Positions 30,220 to 39,544 of a stretch of 64,000 bases of DNA are shown piece after piece. Source of the DNA: Argyresthia goedartella. Lineage: Eukaryota > Arthropoda > Insecta > Lepidoptera > Argyresthiidae. The translations under genes were made by a program, and so were the position numbers. The stretch covers positions 3,477,001 through 3,541,000 of the forward strand of contig OX463822.1 of assembly GCA_949825045.1 (NCBI GenBank), given 5' to 3'. The notes under the pieces are model-generated. The model did not search any database, was not told where the DNA came from, and saw only the letters and a program-made list of their open reading frames with translations. Numbering within the stretch: position 1 is the first letter of the stretch; each line of letters begins with the position of its first letter.

Positions 30220-30497
30220 CGGGCGGGTGGCATGGGACACCTTCGAGCTATGCGGATGCGGTTCGGACGCCGCCTCAGTTGTCGCCCCGCTCGTCGCCTC
30301 GTCCTCGTCGGTCGCATGTGATGTCCCCCCCGCTCATGGAGCGGCCACGGTTGAATTCACGCCCACCCCCCTTCGGGGGGCGTCGTAGGGTGGCAATGGA
30401 ACCGGCGCGTGGGCCATTTGTACAATGGGACCCTCTGGCATATAGCTGCCTACCTGATCGGTTACAGGCACAGTGGGGCCCCGGGGGTCCTCGCTAG
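30087..30497 (+). pseudogene. BEL gag C-terminal / linker segment
   Basis: This frame begins within the gag repeat and continues through a Pro/Arg-rich linker to a TAG at 30495-30497. It is in the same frame as the pol segment at 30516. The TAG is thus the only break between the end of gag and protease in this frame. It could be an ordinary nonsense mutation or a readthrough stop. BEL/Pao elements commonly have gag and pol in one frame. Confidence 0.6.
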
Positions 30498-32018
30498 GAA
30501 TTTGCGGCCCAACCATTGGTTGCCCCCCAACCGGAGACGGTGGTGTTACCGATCGCCTCTGTGCTTGTTTGGGATTTGGCGGGCAACCCAACATACGTTC
30601 GCGCCCTATTAGATTCTGGAGCTCAGGGCTGCATTGTATCGAATGATTTAGCAAAATGGTTGGGCCTCATAAATAATGTATCGCTGCCGAGGAAATTGAT
30701 CCCTGCTGGGGATTACAGGGCAACCCTTCACGGGTTTTGTGATGCCTCTGAACGAGGGTTTGCGGCATCGGTTTATTTGCGAACCGTCACCTCCACCGGG
30801 GAGGTCGACGTGCGTTTGGTTTTGGCAAAAAGCAAGGTAGCGCCTATTCGGACAAGGATGACGATTCCAAAACTGGAACTGTCCGGGGCTGCTCTTTTGA
30901 CCAAACTTTTGAATCACACTCTAACAGTGTTGCGTGGGTCAGTGGTTTTGGAGGATACGGTGTACGCGTGGACGGACAGCCAGATTGTTTTGTGCTGGCT
31001 GAAGGCTTCGGTCCATAACTTAGAGGTTTTTGTTGCGAACCGTGTCTCCCAGATTGTGTCGTCTGAGGTCCCACTGACCTGGAGACATGTACCAGGAGAA
31101 TTGAACCCGTCTGATTGTGCATCCAGGGGATGTCGGGCTCCTGAACTCGTTAGACACCATTTGTGGTGGGGACCACCCTGGCTTGCCAAGAGAGAATCGG
31201 ACTGGCCCCACAGCTCCACCAAGGCGGTACACCTCGAGCTCGTTGCTGATCTCTCGACAGAGGCTTTCATTGCTTGTTTGGATAGGTTTGTTTCTCGAAG
31301 GGGACTTCCAACTTTGATCCGCTCTGATAACGGCACTAACTACATCGGTGCGGAACGATACTTACGAGAGATAGTCAACCTTTTGAATGTAAATAAAGTG
31401 GATATTGGAACGGCCCTCTCCCGTCGGGGTGTACAGTGGACCTTCAGCCCACCGAGTTGCCCCCACTGGGGTGGGATTTTTGAGGCCGTAGTTAAGTCAG
31501 CTAAGACGCACTTGGGGCGTATAGTAGGTCAGACCGCGCTGACTTTTGAGGAGCTCGCGACATTGTTTTGTAAGATCGAGGCCGTTCTCAATTCGCGACC
31601 GTTGTGTCCGCTCAGCTCGGATCCAAATGACCTGGAGGCTCTGACCCCAGGCCATTTCTTGATAGGACAGCCACTTAACGCGTTGCCCGAGCACCCCTTC
31701 GAGGGAGTGAAATTGTATCGGTTGTCAAGGTATCAGATGTTGCAGCAGTTTACTCAGAATTTCTGGAAGCGTTGGTCGCTCGAGTATCTGCATATCTTAC
31801 AACAGCGCCTTAAGTGGACTGACAAAACCAGCCCCCCTAGTGTTGGTGACCTCGTTCTGGTTAAGGATGCTAACCTACCGCCACTACGTTGGCGCAGGGG
31901 GCGCATTGTTAACTTGTTCCCTGGCAAGGACGGGACCCCCCGGTCTGCGGAGGTTCTAGTAGGAGGCTCGGTTCTAAAACGAGCGGTAGCAACGTTGTCT
32001 CGGCTGCCCGTAGATTAG
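30498..32018 (+). pseudogene. BEL/Pao pol with reverse transcriptase and part of integrase deleted
   Basis: The 500-codon open stretch starts at a TTG (30516), so it is not an independent gene. In order: an aspartic protease with ALLDSGAQGCIV (Asp33), a jump at about residues 60-68, an RNase H with GFCDASE (D76), LELSGA (E121), WTDSQIV (D154) and NPSD (D200), and a jump at about 229-236. The second part of the integrase core follows (IRSDNGTNY D271; CPHWGGIFEAVVK E323), then the Pao-type C-terminal domain (RWRRGRIV, near 460-475). The reverse transcriptase, the integrase zinc finger and the first catalytic Asp region are missing, yet both jumps keep the frame. It cannot copy or insert itself. 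Confidence 0.88.
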
Positions 32019-32019
32019 G

Positions 32020-32050
32020 GGACAGGTGGGTGCCTGTCCGGGCGGGTGAT
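32020..32050 (+). other. Hairpin and polypurine tract before the 3' LTR
   Basis: GGACAGG and CCTGTCC (32020-32039) form a perfect seven-base stem directly after the pol stop. The purine-rich GGGCGGGTGA follows and abuts the 3' LTR at 32051, the position of the plus-strand primer. Confidence 0.6.
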
Positions 32051-32596
32051 TGTTCGATTCAAAATCGATATTCGATCGATGGTTTCGGAACGGCCATTTT
32101 GAATTTGACGTTGCTGCCAACCTAGCAGTTTTTGACAACTGACTGACGAAAAAGCCCTCGCAATGTAACGCGTATTGGTATAGGGTATTGAAATTAAATC
32201 GCAAGCCATCTGGAATGTATTCGGGTTCCCCTCAGGATTGTCTATATAGCTGAGTGTGTTGTGGTTCCCCGAACCAGATAAAGTTCGCATTTACGTGGCC
32301 GATTGGTTTTTCCCACGTAACATAACCTGTGTTGGAACACTGTGCTCGTCGAAGCTGGCCTGCCAGCCATACCTGGTTGGCTGAAGAACCTGTCTACCAA
32401 GAAGAGCCTAGGGTGCACCCGGGCCTTGCAGAGAGACAGGAGTTTGACGGGACCGAAGCACAGACCAGGTTAGATCGACTCCATATACAATAGCTCGGTG
32501 AATCGCCAACGTTCACACTTCTTGGCATCTGATCGCTACGCTACCTCGTAGCTGATGGGCCCCTGCGAGGTCATTAGGTGCCGAGAGGCCTGAACA
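32051..32596 (+). repeat. BEL 3' LTR
   Basis: 546 bases, the same length as the 5' LTR, TG...CA, followed by the GCCGG target repeat at 32597-32601. Confidence 0.95.
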
Positions 32597-32601
32597 GCCG
32601 G

Positions 32602-33973
32602 TAATACTTGTGTTTTTAAGAGATAGCAAATAGGTATTTGTGGATCTCATAGGGGTTTGTTGGAGTCATGAACATAGATTTGCTTGAGTTAAATATCAAA
32701 GATGTAGTCGAATTATTAGCATTAATTGTATTATGTTTGGAAATTGTAGTTGAGATATTATTATTATTATTGGAATGCATGTCATTATGGGGCTTCACTT
32801 GATCTATAAAGTTATTATTGAAAGCTTGTGCTATATCCTTTGGGTCTGTGATTGAAGTTCCGTCATGCCGTATACTTTTTATAAACTCTTTTAGCACATT
32901 TATTTTGGACTTATTAGTTATTTTCCATACCGCTTTACATTTGTTTGTAGATGATTTAATTATCTAGTAATTTTGTGATTTCTGTGTAACTTTCATTATC
33001 TTTTTTAAGCGTTTGGAATACTGTTTAAATAAATCTCTATTGACAGAATCGGGATGCTTTCTGTATTTCCAAAGAAGTTCCCTTTTTCTTTTACAGCACC
33101 GTTTAATACATTTGGAAACCCAATTTGATTTATGAAACGTGTTAATCTTAAATCTTTTGATAGGAAAACATAGATCGTGAAGTAGTGTCAAAATATCATG
33201 AAATGAGTTGAATGCTTCATCGGGATTGTTGGTGTCGTAAACGTCGCTAAATTTAAGCTGAGATAGATAATTATTTAATATCGTGATATTTTCATCACTA
33301 AAGTCTTGTCTCGCAATAAAGTAATGAGGCATTGAATAGCTCTTTTTTACAGGGCAATGTAGTAGTTGCGCTGTATGGTCAGAGAGTGCGAGCTCTATAA
33401 CTTCTCCCTTGCATCCACTACAATAAAGTGCGGTTTCATATTGTAACTCCATAATAGTTCTAAAAATTGTTTTTTAGTACTATTTTCTTTAAGTAGGTCG
33501 ATGTTGAAATCTCCTCCGATTATTAAACGCTTATTCTTGTAGCAGAAAAGTTTGAGAATATCGTCTAATTTAGTGAGGAATACATCAAGAACATTAGCTT
33601 TATCTTTTTGTGGAGGTACTCTATATAAACATACAATAATAATATTATGTTCTGTTAGTTCGATGGCACAACCCTCAATTACGTTAGAAATGCTTAGTTT
33701 TTGTACCTCGGAAATTGTCTTAAATTTGTGACTTTTTTTCACTAGTATGCATGAACCGCCATTTCTATTTCGTCTTGAAAAGTGGGCTGCTAACACAAAG
33801 TTTGGTATATTTAAATGGGCCTCATCGCTTACCATCATATTATGTTCCGTTATACAGATTATGTCCATTTGTTTGTTTTTTTCAGTTAACTCATTTAAGT
33901 GAACAGTCAATGGGTCTGATTTGGTAATTAAGCCGTCAATATTTTGATGTATCAATGTTATAGTGTTATACAC
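32602..33973 (-). pseudogene. LINE B ORF2, endonuclease and linker part
   Basis: The piece from 33973 to 33395 reads the endonuclease: LIHQNIDGLITKSDPL, IICITEHNMM, GGSCILVKK, CLYRVPPQ and GGDFNIDLL. A frame change near 33430 leads into 33452-32964 with ELALSDHTAQLL (the SDH motif) and a basic linker (KSNWVSKCIKRCCKRKRELL). After another break the linker continues at 32897-32616 (TDPKDIAQAFNNNFIDQV). The frame starting at 33973 begins with GTG, so the true start is not defined. The polymerase half lies beyond the BEL insertion, at 27572-25874. Confidence 0.82.
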
Positions 33974-33974
33974 G

Positions 33975-34376
33975 AAAAAAAGTATTATTAGTGATAGTTT
34001 TGTCAGGTTTCCTATTGTTAGTGTTTACGCTTATGTCATTATTTTCATGTTTATCATCATTATCATCATTATAATTGTTACTGTTTAAATTGTCAATGCT
34101 TGCGTTATTTACAACTAATTCAGAGACGGTTTGAGTTCAGTTATTGACCAGTTTTTTCCCTACTGATTTCCTTGACTTGACCGATTTCTGAGAATTATTC
34201 TTCATTAGAATAGTGTAATTAATTTTAAGTAACTCTCTTAGAAGATTCCTACTCAGATTCTTTGTAAAGTGGTCCCCTCTTGGGAGAAACCGGCTGTATT
34301 CTTAATTTGATCTGCTTGTAGATACAACACTGAAGCGACGATTAATAACTCTGTTCCAATCATTTAATTTATGTCA
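33975..34376 (-). pseudogene. LINE B ORF1 tail
   Basis: On the minus strand this reads RFLPRGDHFTKNLSRNLL, then NNSQKSVKSRKSVGKKLV, a stop, and an Asn/Asp-rich tail (LNSNNYNDDNDDKHENND). Its position directly before the endonuclease suggests the end of ORF1, probably of the esterase-type ORF1 group. Only the tail is present. Confidence 0.45.
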
Positions 34377-34385
34377 TGTATTTCT

Positions 34386-35532
34386 AGAGCCGACTAGAAT
34401 TACACTTACCAGCCAAACTTGCTTAGATAACGTTTTTTGTGACTGTGCATTCACAAGTAAAAGTGTAATTAACTGCTTACCTTCCGATCACAGTGGTCAA
34501 ACAGTTTCATTCCCAATTGCTATTAAGGATAAGACTGGTCCATCATTTTATAGCCCTATTACATCCCATAGACTAGAGATATATACGAAAAACTTAGGTA
34601 TAAATTTGCCAGTACCGGATCTTAATGAACAGAACCCAAACAAAATCTACTCAGACTTCTTCAACATTATTCAGACAGAATTCAATAAAGTTTTCAAATT
34701 AAAGTAAGTCAGTGACTACAACGGTCAATCTAAATTTAATGACTGGCCAACGTTTGGAATTCGTAAAAGTAGAGTTATCTTGTATGACCTTTATGATCAA
34801 AAAAACTTTGATCGAAAATTTCATGACTATGTTAAAAAATATTCCAAAACTTTCAAGTTGGTTTGTAGAACTGCAAAAACTTTACACATTAATAGAAAAA
34901 TAAAAAATTCAAATAATAGAATGAAAACAGTTTGGCAAATAATAAACCGCGAAACTGGCAAAGTTATACCAAGGGACAATGATTTCTGCCTTAAGATAGG
35001 TGATGATGTTGTTAAATCCAATGCTGATGTTGCTCGAGCTTTTGAAACATTCTTCACAAATGTACTCTTACTCACAACAGACCGTCTAAATTCATCTCCA
35101 TATGAAGCAGAGACTTTATTAAAAAATAACACTAGCGCCAGTAATGTATATTTAAAATTTCATCATGTATATCCCCAGGACATTGACAAAACGTTTAAAT
35201 TACTTAACTTAAAAAATACGGAAGACCTGTGGGGTATATCAGTCAAAGTTATAGCCCCACACTTAGCTTATATATTCAATAAATGTGTTGACGATGGGGC
35301 TTTTCCAGAAACATGAAACACAGTAAACTGATACCTCTGTTCAAGTCAGGAGATAAGGGCGATCCTTCAAATTTCAGACCAATTTTTGTTCTTCCAACAC
35401 TAAGTAAAATATTTGAAAAGATTATACTCAATCAAATGCTCTCACACTTCAACCGTACAAAACAACTCCACGCTAAACAATATGGTTTCACTAGGGGTAA
35501 ATCGACTACGGATGCAGGTATTACCCTTATAT
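34386..35532 (+). pseudogene. LINE A copy 2 ORF2, left part
   Basis: Reads TSQTCLDNVFCDCAF and LPSDHSGQTVSF (endonuclease SDH), then a linker (YDLYDQKNFDRKFHDYVKKY; NRETGKVIPRDNDFCLKIGD) and VARAFETFFTNV. The reverse transcriptase start follows: LKNTEDLWGISVKVI, FNKCVDDGAFPET, and LIPLFKSGDKGDPSNFRPIF, YGFTRGKSTTDAGITLIS. Frame breaks near 34710-34780 and 35315 interrupt it. After 35532 the frame continues only into LINE C, so the residues after TLIS in that frame are not LINE A. Confidence 0.82.
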
Positions 35533-35851
35533 CGGAGGCAGGACGTCGGGTAGACCGACAAGAAAACGCCTTTAATATCGCTCCGTACAATTTTATTCAT
35601 AAAATTAGTCCAAAGTGCACCAAATGTACCAATTTTCATACAAAGTGTAGCAGACCAATACATCTTCAAGTATTTTGTAAAATCTTCAACTTTTATATCA
35701 GTGAAACAGTGAAATCAGTGCAAAGTGTGACCGAATTCCGCTGAGTGCACACAAAATCGCACATTTCTCCAAACACCTACATCAACGTTATAATAACGCA
35801 TCAAGCACTCCATAGAGTTCCCCAATTTCGTACGTGTACATAGTGGCTTGA

Positions 35852-35937
35852 TGGCGCACTGCGTTAACGTTTTGGTCTAATAGCTGAGCGCTCAATCGAC
35901 CCCGGGTTCGATCCTCGCCCGCCGCATTCACCTTTTT
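35852..35937 (+). promoter_or_regulatory. tRNA-like Pol III promoter in LINE C 5' UTR
   Basis: The A-box-like TGGCGCACTGCG is at 35852-35863, the B box GGTTCGATCC at 35905-35914, and a TTTTT terminator-like run at 35933-35937. Spacing and order fit a type 2 Pol III promoter. It lies about 120 bases before the ORF1 ATG. It is either a captured tRNA/SINE head or part of the element's own leader. Confidence 0.5.
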
Positions 35938-36059
35938 CAATTTGTGTGTGCCCAGTGGCGCTCTCTGTGGCCTGCTACCACGAATTAACGACCACTACAA
36001 TAATAAGACCACTAGCGCTATCAGCGGAACCACCAGACAACAACCCTCATCAAACCAAT

Positions 36060-37082
36060 ATGGAGGAGAGCGCTAATAGGAGTGAAAATAATTGTTACGC
36101 TTGTCGGGCCGACTTTGAGTTGGAAGAGAGTCGCCTGAGTTGTACGGTCGAGTGTTGCCGTAACAAATTCCATTTTTTATGCACCACTAACACCGAGGAT
36201 CGTATGAGTCGAGAGGAGATTTGTTCATGGGTCTGTCCGGAGTGTAGGATTTCGATGAAAAAGGGAGGCGACAACACGCTGACACCCGTTGGTACCCCGA
36301 AAATACGCCCGTCGTCGTCCGTTACTATAAGGAGCAAGACCCAGCATCTGGTAACCCCCGACCTTGATTTCCGTACGACAGAGTATATGGAGATCAGAGA
36401 GGAAATCCGCAAAGTGCAGCAGGATGTAGCCGCAATAGCAGAAATGCTAAAAAGCGTTATTTCGTCTACGACAGGGCTTTCAGCTAAAATGGATGCCATA
36501 GTAACTCAGACTGAAAAAGTAGAGTCCAAGTTGACTACCCTAGAGATCAAGCACTCGTCGTCTCTACAACAAGTGCCAATCCGCAGTGTCTCCCAGTCTA
36601 CTAAAGCTGCACCTGCAAGAAAGAAGAAGACTGAACACGAAAAAGTATCTGCTGTGCGGGATAATGACGTCATGTATCGGGAGAAAATACAAAGATATAT
36701 ACAGGGTGTCCCAAAAATGAGCCGTCGCAGTGACAGCGAGGATGCGCCAAGCCTCCCAAGTCTGCTGAACATTACGGTCGGACCGGTCCCCGAACTAACC
36801 CTATCCACCGACCGCCCACGAGAGGCAGATAATGCTCCCGTTGTCGAAGCTGAAGAGGGCTGGACGGAAGTTAAAAAAAAGTCACACCGACGACCGCAAT
36901 CTCTCTGCTGTTCGGCGGGGCCTAGCGTCACGACCTTGAAAGCTGTAGAGCGTCGCAAATATTTACACCTTTGGAACATGATGTCGGGTCCTGAGGATGT
37001 AAAAAAGTATGTAGAGCAACTGTGTGCGCCTGAAGCGGTCAGCGTCGAGCTGCTCTCATCCAGAGGGGACTATAAGTCCTAA
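36060..37082 (+). pseudogene. LINE C ORF1 (PHD finger), premature stop
   Basis: A 340-residue frame from ATG 36060; the open frame reaches further upstream only from a GTG. A PHD-like C4HC3 finger lies at about 10-65 (CYACRADFELEESRLSC, CCRNKFHFLC, CSWVCPECR). A Ser-rich linker follows, then a coiled coil at about 125-185 (EIREEIRKVQQDVAAIAEML), a basic region (ARKKKTEHEK) and a Lys/Arg-rich block. The TAA at 37080-37082 is followed in the same frame by about 38 more ORF1-like codons (IGVPMSCFDACFSIDIWPD), which is the normal C-terminal domain. The stop is therefore a mutation. The protein would be an RNA-binding LINE particle component. Confidence 0.82.
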
Positions 37083-37186
37083 AAAATAGGAGTTCCCATG
37101 AGCTGTTTCGACGCTTGTTTCAGCATAGATATCTGGCCTGATAATACAAGGGTGAGAGAATGGATGCCCTTTCGGGAATACCTCGA

Positions 37187-37794
37187 ATACATTCCATGAG
37201 CATGTGAGCACTTTAGCCAAGGAATGCTTCAGAAGATTTGGGTTTGTGATACGCAATAGTAAGGGATTCCATAACTTGGGTGTGGTCCAGCTTCTATACA
37301 CGGCCCTAGTGAGAACCAAACTTGAATCTAGCTCGGTTGTTTGGAATCCGCACGAAAGCTCATACGTCCTTATGCTCGAGAAGGTACACAAAGCTTTTCT
37401 TAGATACCTATATAAGAGGAAATTTAGATACTACCCTTACCTTTATCCATCCGATTTTATTTTAGGTATGCTTGGATTTAACTCACTAGAGGTGAGACGT
37501 AACACCGAACAGCTTCTGACTGTGTGTCGATTATTGCGAGGCGACAGTGACTGCGCAGCGCTTGTCAGTGCCGTATGCGCGCTTTACGTGCCTGACAACT
37601 ACCTACGCGCTCGTAGGCACCAGCTGCTAGCGGGCGGCTCGCACCGCACGGTGGCGCGCCTGCAGTCTCCGCTGGTCCGGGCACGGAATAGCCTCAATGC
37701 ACTGTTGGCCGCAGCACCATTAAATGATCTGTTTGGTGATGCATGGAGGGATATTGTGCGAGAATGTGGAAGGTTCTGTGAGAAGATTGCATGA
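37187..37794 (+). pseudogene. LINE C ORF2 C-terminal remnant
   Basis: Reads HVSTLAKECFRRFGFVIRNS, FHNLGVVQLLYTALVRTKLE, SVVWNPHESSYVLMLEKVHK, FLRYLYKRKFRYYP and a C-terminal tail to TGA 37792-37794. This is the thumb and tail of a LINE reverse transcriptase. The catalytic YADD part and the endonuclease are absent. The frame opens at GTG 37204 with no ATG. It joins ORF1 sequence at about 37185-37200. Confidence 0.85.
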
Positions 37795-38024
37795 TAGTGT
37801 AGTCTTGTAATTATTTTCTCCAATGTTTATGGATATAATGATAATATGGTAACTGCATTTATACGATTGAATTGTACTTATTATATTTGACATAATTATG
37901 GTAAATTAAAATGTAATAATTGAATTGTATTGTATTTTCTAATTTTGTATATTTGTGTCGACTTGGCTTTGCTGTAATGGCACAAATAGATTATGTAAAT
38001 AAATAAATAAATAAATAAATAAAT

Positions 38025-39199
38025 CTCATATTTATTCTGCATGGGAGGCCGCACAGGATGCTATCGGAGTTTTTTGCGACCTGTCGAAGGCGTTTGATTG
38101 TGTTGATCATAATACGCTATTAATTAAATTAAATCATTACGGAGTTAGAAATAAAGCGTTGGATCTACTAAGATCATACCTAAGCAATAGAATTCAAAAG
38201 GCAGAAGTTAATGGCGTAGAATCTGATGGATCGGTTGTTAAAATTGGCGTTCCACAAGGTTCAATATTAGGCCCTTTCTTATTCCTGGTATATATTAATG
38301 ATCTGCCTTTCATGGTGGAGAAGTTAAATGACATAGTGTTGTTTGCTGATGATACTTCAATGGTCTTCAAAATTGAAAGACAAAAAGGAGATTTTGATGA
38401 TGTTAATGGTGTATTGTCTTTAACCTTGAATTGGTTCACAGTTAATAATTTATTGTTAAATGCTGGTAAAACCAAGTGTATCAAATTCTGACTTCCAAAT
38501 GTCAGGCAAGTTGAGACCAGTTTAGTGTTAGACAACAGCACGTTAAAATTGGTAAATGATACGAAGTTTCTTGGAATAACCATTGATAGAAAATTGCAGT
38601 GGGGACCCCACATAGATAAATTAGCTGCTAAATTAAGTTCTGCGGCTAACGCTGTCAGGAACATCAGACAAAGCACGGATGTGGCTACATCTAGGCTAGT
38701 ATATTTTAGTTACTTTCATAGTGTGATGTCCTATGGTATCTTGTTGTGGGGGAAAGCTGCGGATATTCAAACTATTTTTATTTTACAGAAAAGAGCTATT
38801 CGAGCAATTTATAATTTAAAACGAACAGACTCCTTAAGAGAGCTTTTTAAAGAAATTGACATACTAACAGTATGTCATACATACATTATATTTGCGTACA
38901 TACATTATATTTTCGAAAATATAATGTATGTACGCAATAACCTTACAACATTTTCCAAACTTAGCGATAGCTGTAATGTTAACCTAAGAAATAATCACAG
39001 ACTATGTGTGCCCCGTTTTAGACTCGCGAAGGTTAGCAATTCTTTCAAGGGTCAGTGCATTCTCTACTACAATAGGATACCTCTGGAGATTTTGAAATTG
39101 CCATTTGAGCAATTTAAAAAGCATGTTAAAGCGACTTTGTCGAAAAAGGGATATTACAATGTTCAAGATTATCTAAATGACAGGACTGTATGGGGTTAA
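38025..39199 (+). pseudogene. LINE A copy 2 ORF2, right part
   Basis: Reads HIYSAWEAAQDAIGVFCDLS, KAFDCVDHNTLL, GVPQGSILGPFLFLVYIND, the catalytic LFADDTSMVF, NNLLLNAGKTKCIKF, a TGA at 38489-38491, then in the same frame LPNVRQVETSLV and FLGITIDRKLQWGPHIDKL, ending TVWG at 39199. Except for the one stop, this part is open for nearly 400 codons. At 38880-38935 a short inverted repeat (ACATACATTATATTTTCG-type) lies in the frame. Confidence 0.85.
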
Positions 39200-39452
39200 T
39201 CTGGCTCAACACAGACCTTGCTGTTAATAGTTTTGTAATTATTTATTCCTGCTTATTAATCATAACAATTAAAATTTGTACATATTTGTATTAGTTAAGC
39301 TCAACCTATTTTTAAAAGAGATCTAAAATCAATCTGTGGGAGTTTCTACGCCCTTCTTCTCCCACAGTGGTCCAATGTAGAGAAGAGGCAAAAAATGACG
39401 TTTGCTAAGTATATGTAAATATCTACAGTAATAAAGTACTTTGACTTTTTTT
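39200..39452 (+). other. LINE A 3' UTR (reference copy)
   Basis: About 250 bases ending ...CAGTAATAAAGTACTTTGAC plus a T-run. It includes a CTGTGGGAGTTTCTACGCCC / TTCTCCCACAG stem (about 39335-39367). The same sequence is at 23690-23955 (minus) and 47280-47525 (plus). Confidence 0.8.
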
Positions 39453-39544
39453 TTTTCCATATCCACAAAAGACACATTATCATATTGATTGCAGATAAAT
39501 TTCAGTTCGTTGTTCAGTTTCCGCTCTCAGAGATTCTTATTATA

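Larger units (their letters stand above)
27573..32596 (+). mobile_element. BEL/Pao LTR retrotransposon, internally deleted
   Basis: Two 546-base LTRs (27573-28118 and 32051-32596), both TG...CA, flank a 3.9-kb interior with primer-binding site, gag, protease, RNase H, partial integrase and polypurine tract. By eye the LTRs differ at about ten positions, several clustered near the 3' part, so the insertion is moderately old. The reverse transcriptase domain and the first half of integrase are absent, which makes the element short for BEL/Pao (usually 5.5-8 kb). It lies within LINE B, whose sequence resumes exactly outside the GCCGG repeats. It could move only if a complete relative supplied enzymes. 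Confidence 0.93.
25757..34376 (-). mobile_element. LINE B, nearly full length but split by two insertions
   Basis: Read on the minus strand: an ORF1 tail (34376-33975), endonuclease (33973-33300), linker, [BEL element 32596-27573], reverse transcriptase (27572-26362), [SINE 26369-26135], ORF2 C-terminus (26134-25874) and 3' UTR. Removing the two insertions restores continuous similarity across each junction, so they entered an existing LINE B. ORF2 also has frame breaks of its own. Outer edges are approximate. Confidence 0.82.
35533..38024 (+). mobile_element. LINE C: internally deleted PHD-ORF1 LINE inside LINE A
   Basis: The element has a 5' UTR (35533-36059) with tRNA-like boxes, ORF1 with PHD finger, then directly the C-terminal part of an ORF2, a 3' UTR and a (TAAA)n tail (37996-38024). 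The endonuclease and most of the reverse transcriptase, about 2.5 kb, are missing between ORF1 and the ORF2 tail. Ends and tail type match LINE I, so it is probably the same clade. It retains both termini, so it may have been mobilised in trans. Confidence 0.85.
34386..39452 (+). mobile_element. LINE A copy 2, split by LINE C
   Basis: The left part, 34386-35532, runs from the end of the endonuclease into the reverse transcriptase. The right part, 38025-39452, resumes at the next codons and continues to the 3' UTR and a T-rich tail. The left part ends in ...ACCCTTATATC and the right part starts CTCATATTTATTC. The third LINE A copy (46005-46080) spans this point without a break, which shows that LINE C entered here. 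The 5' end is truncated inside the endonuclease. Confidence 0.85.

Noticed and set aside
29641..30240. 199-codon minus-strand frame across gag
   Set aside because: It is the antisense shadow of the Gag coding region and its tandem repeat.
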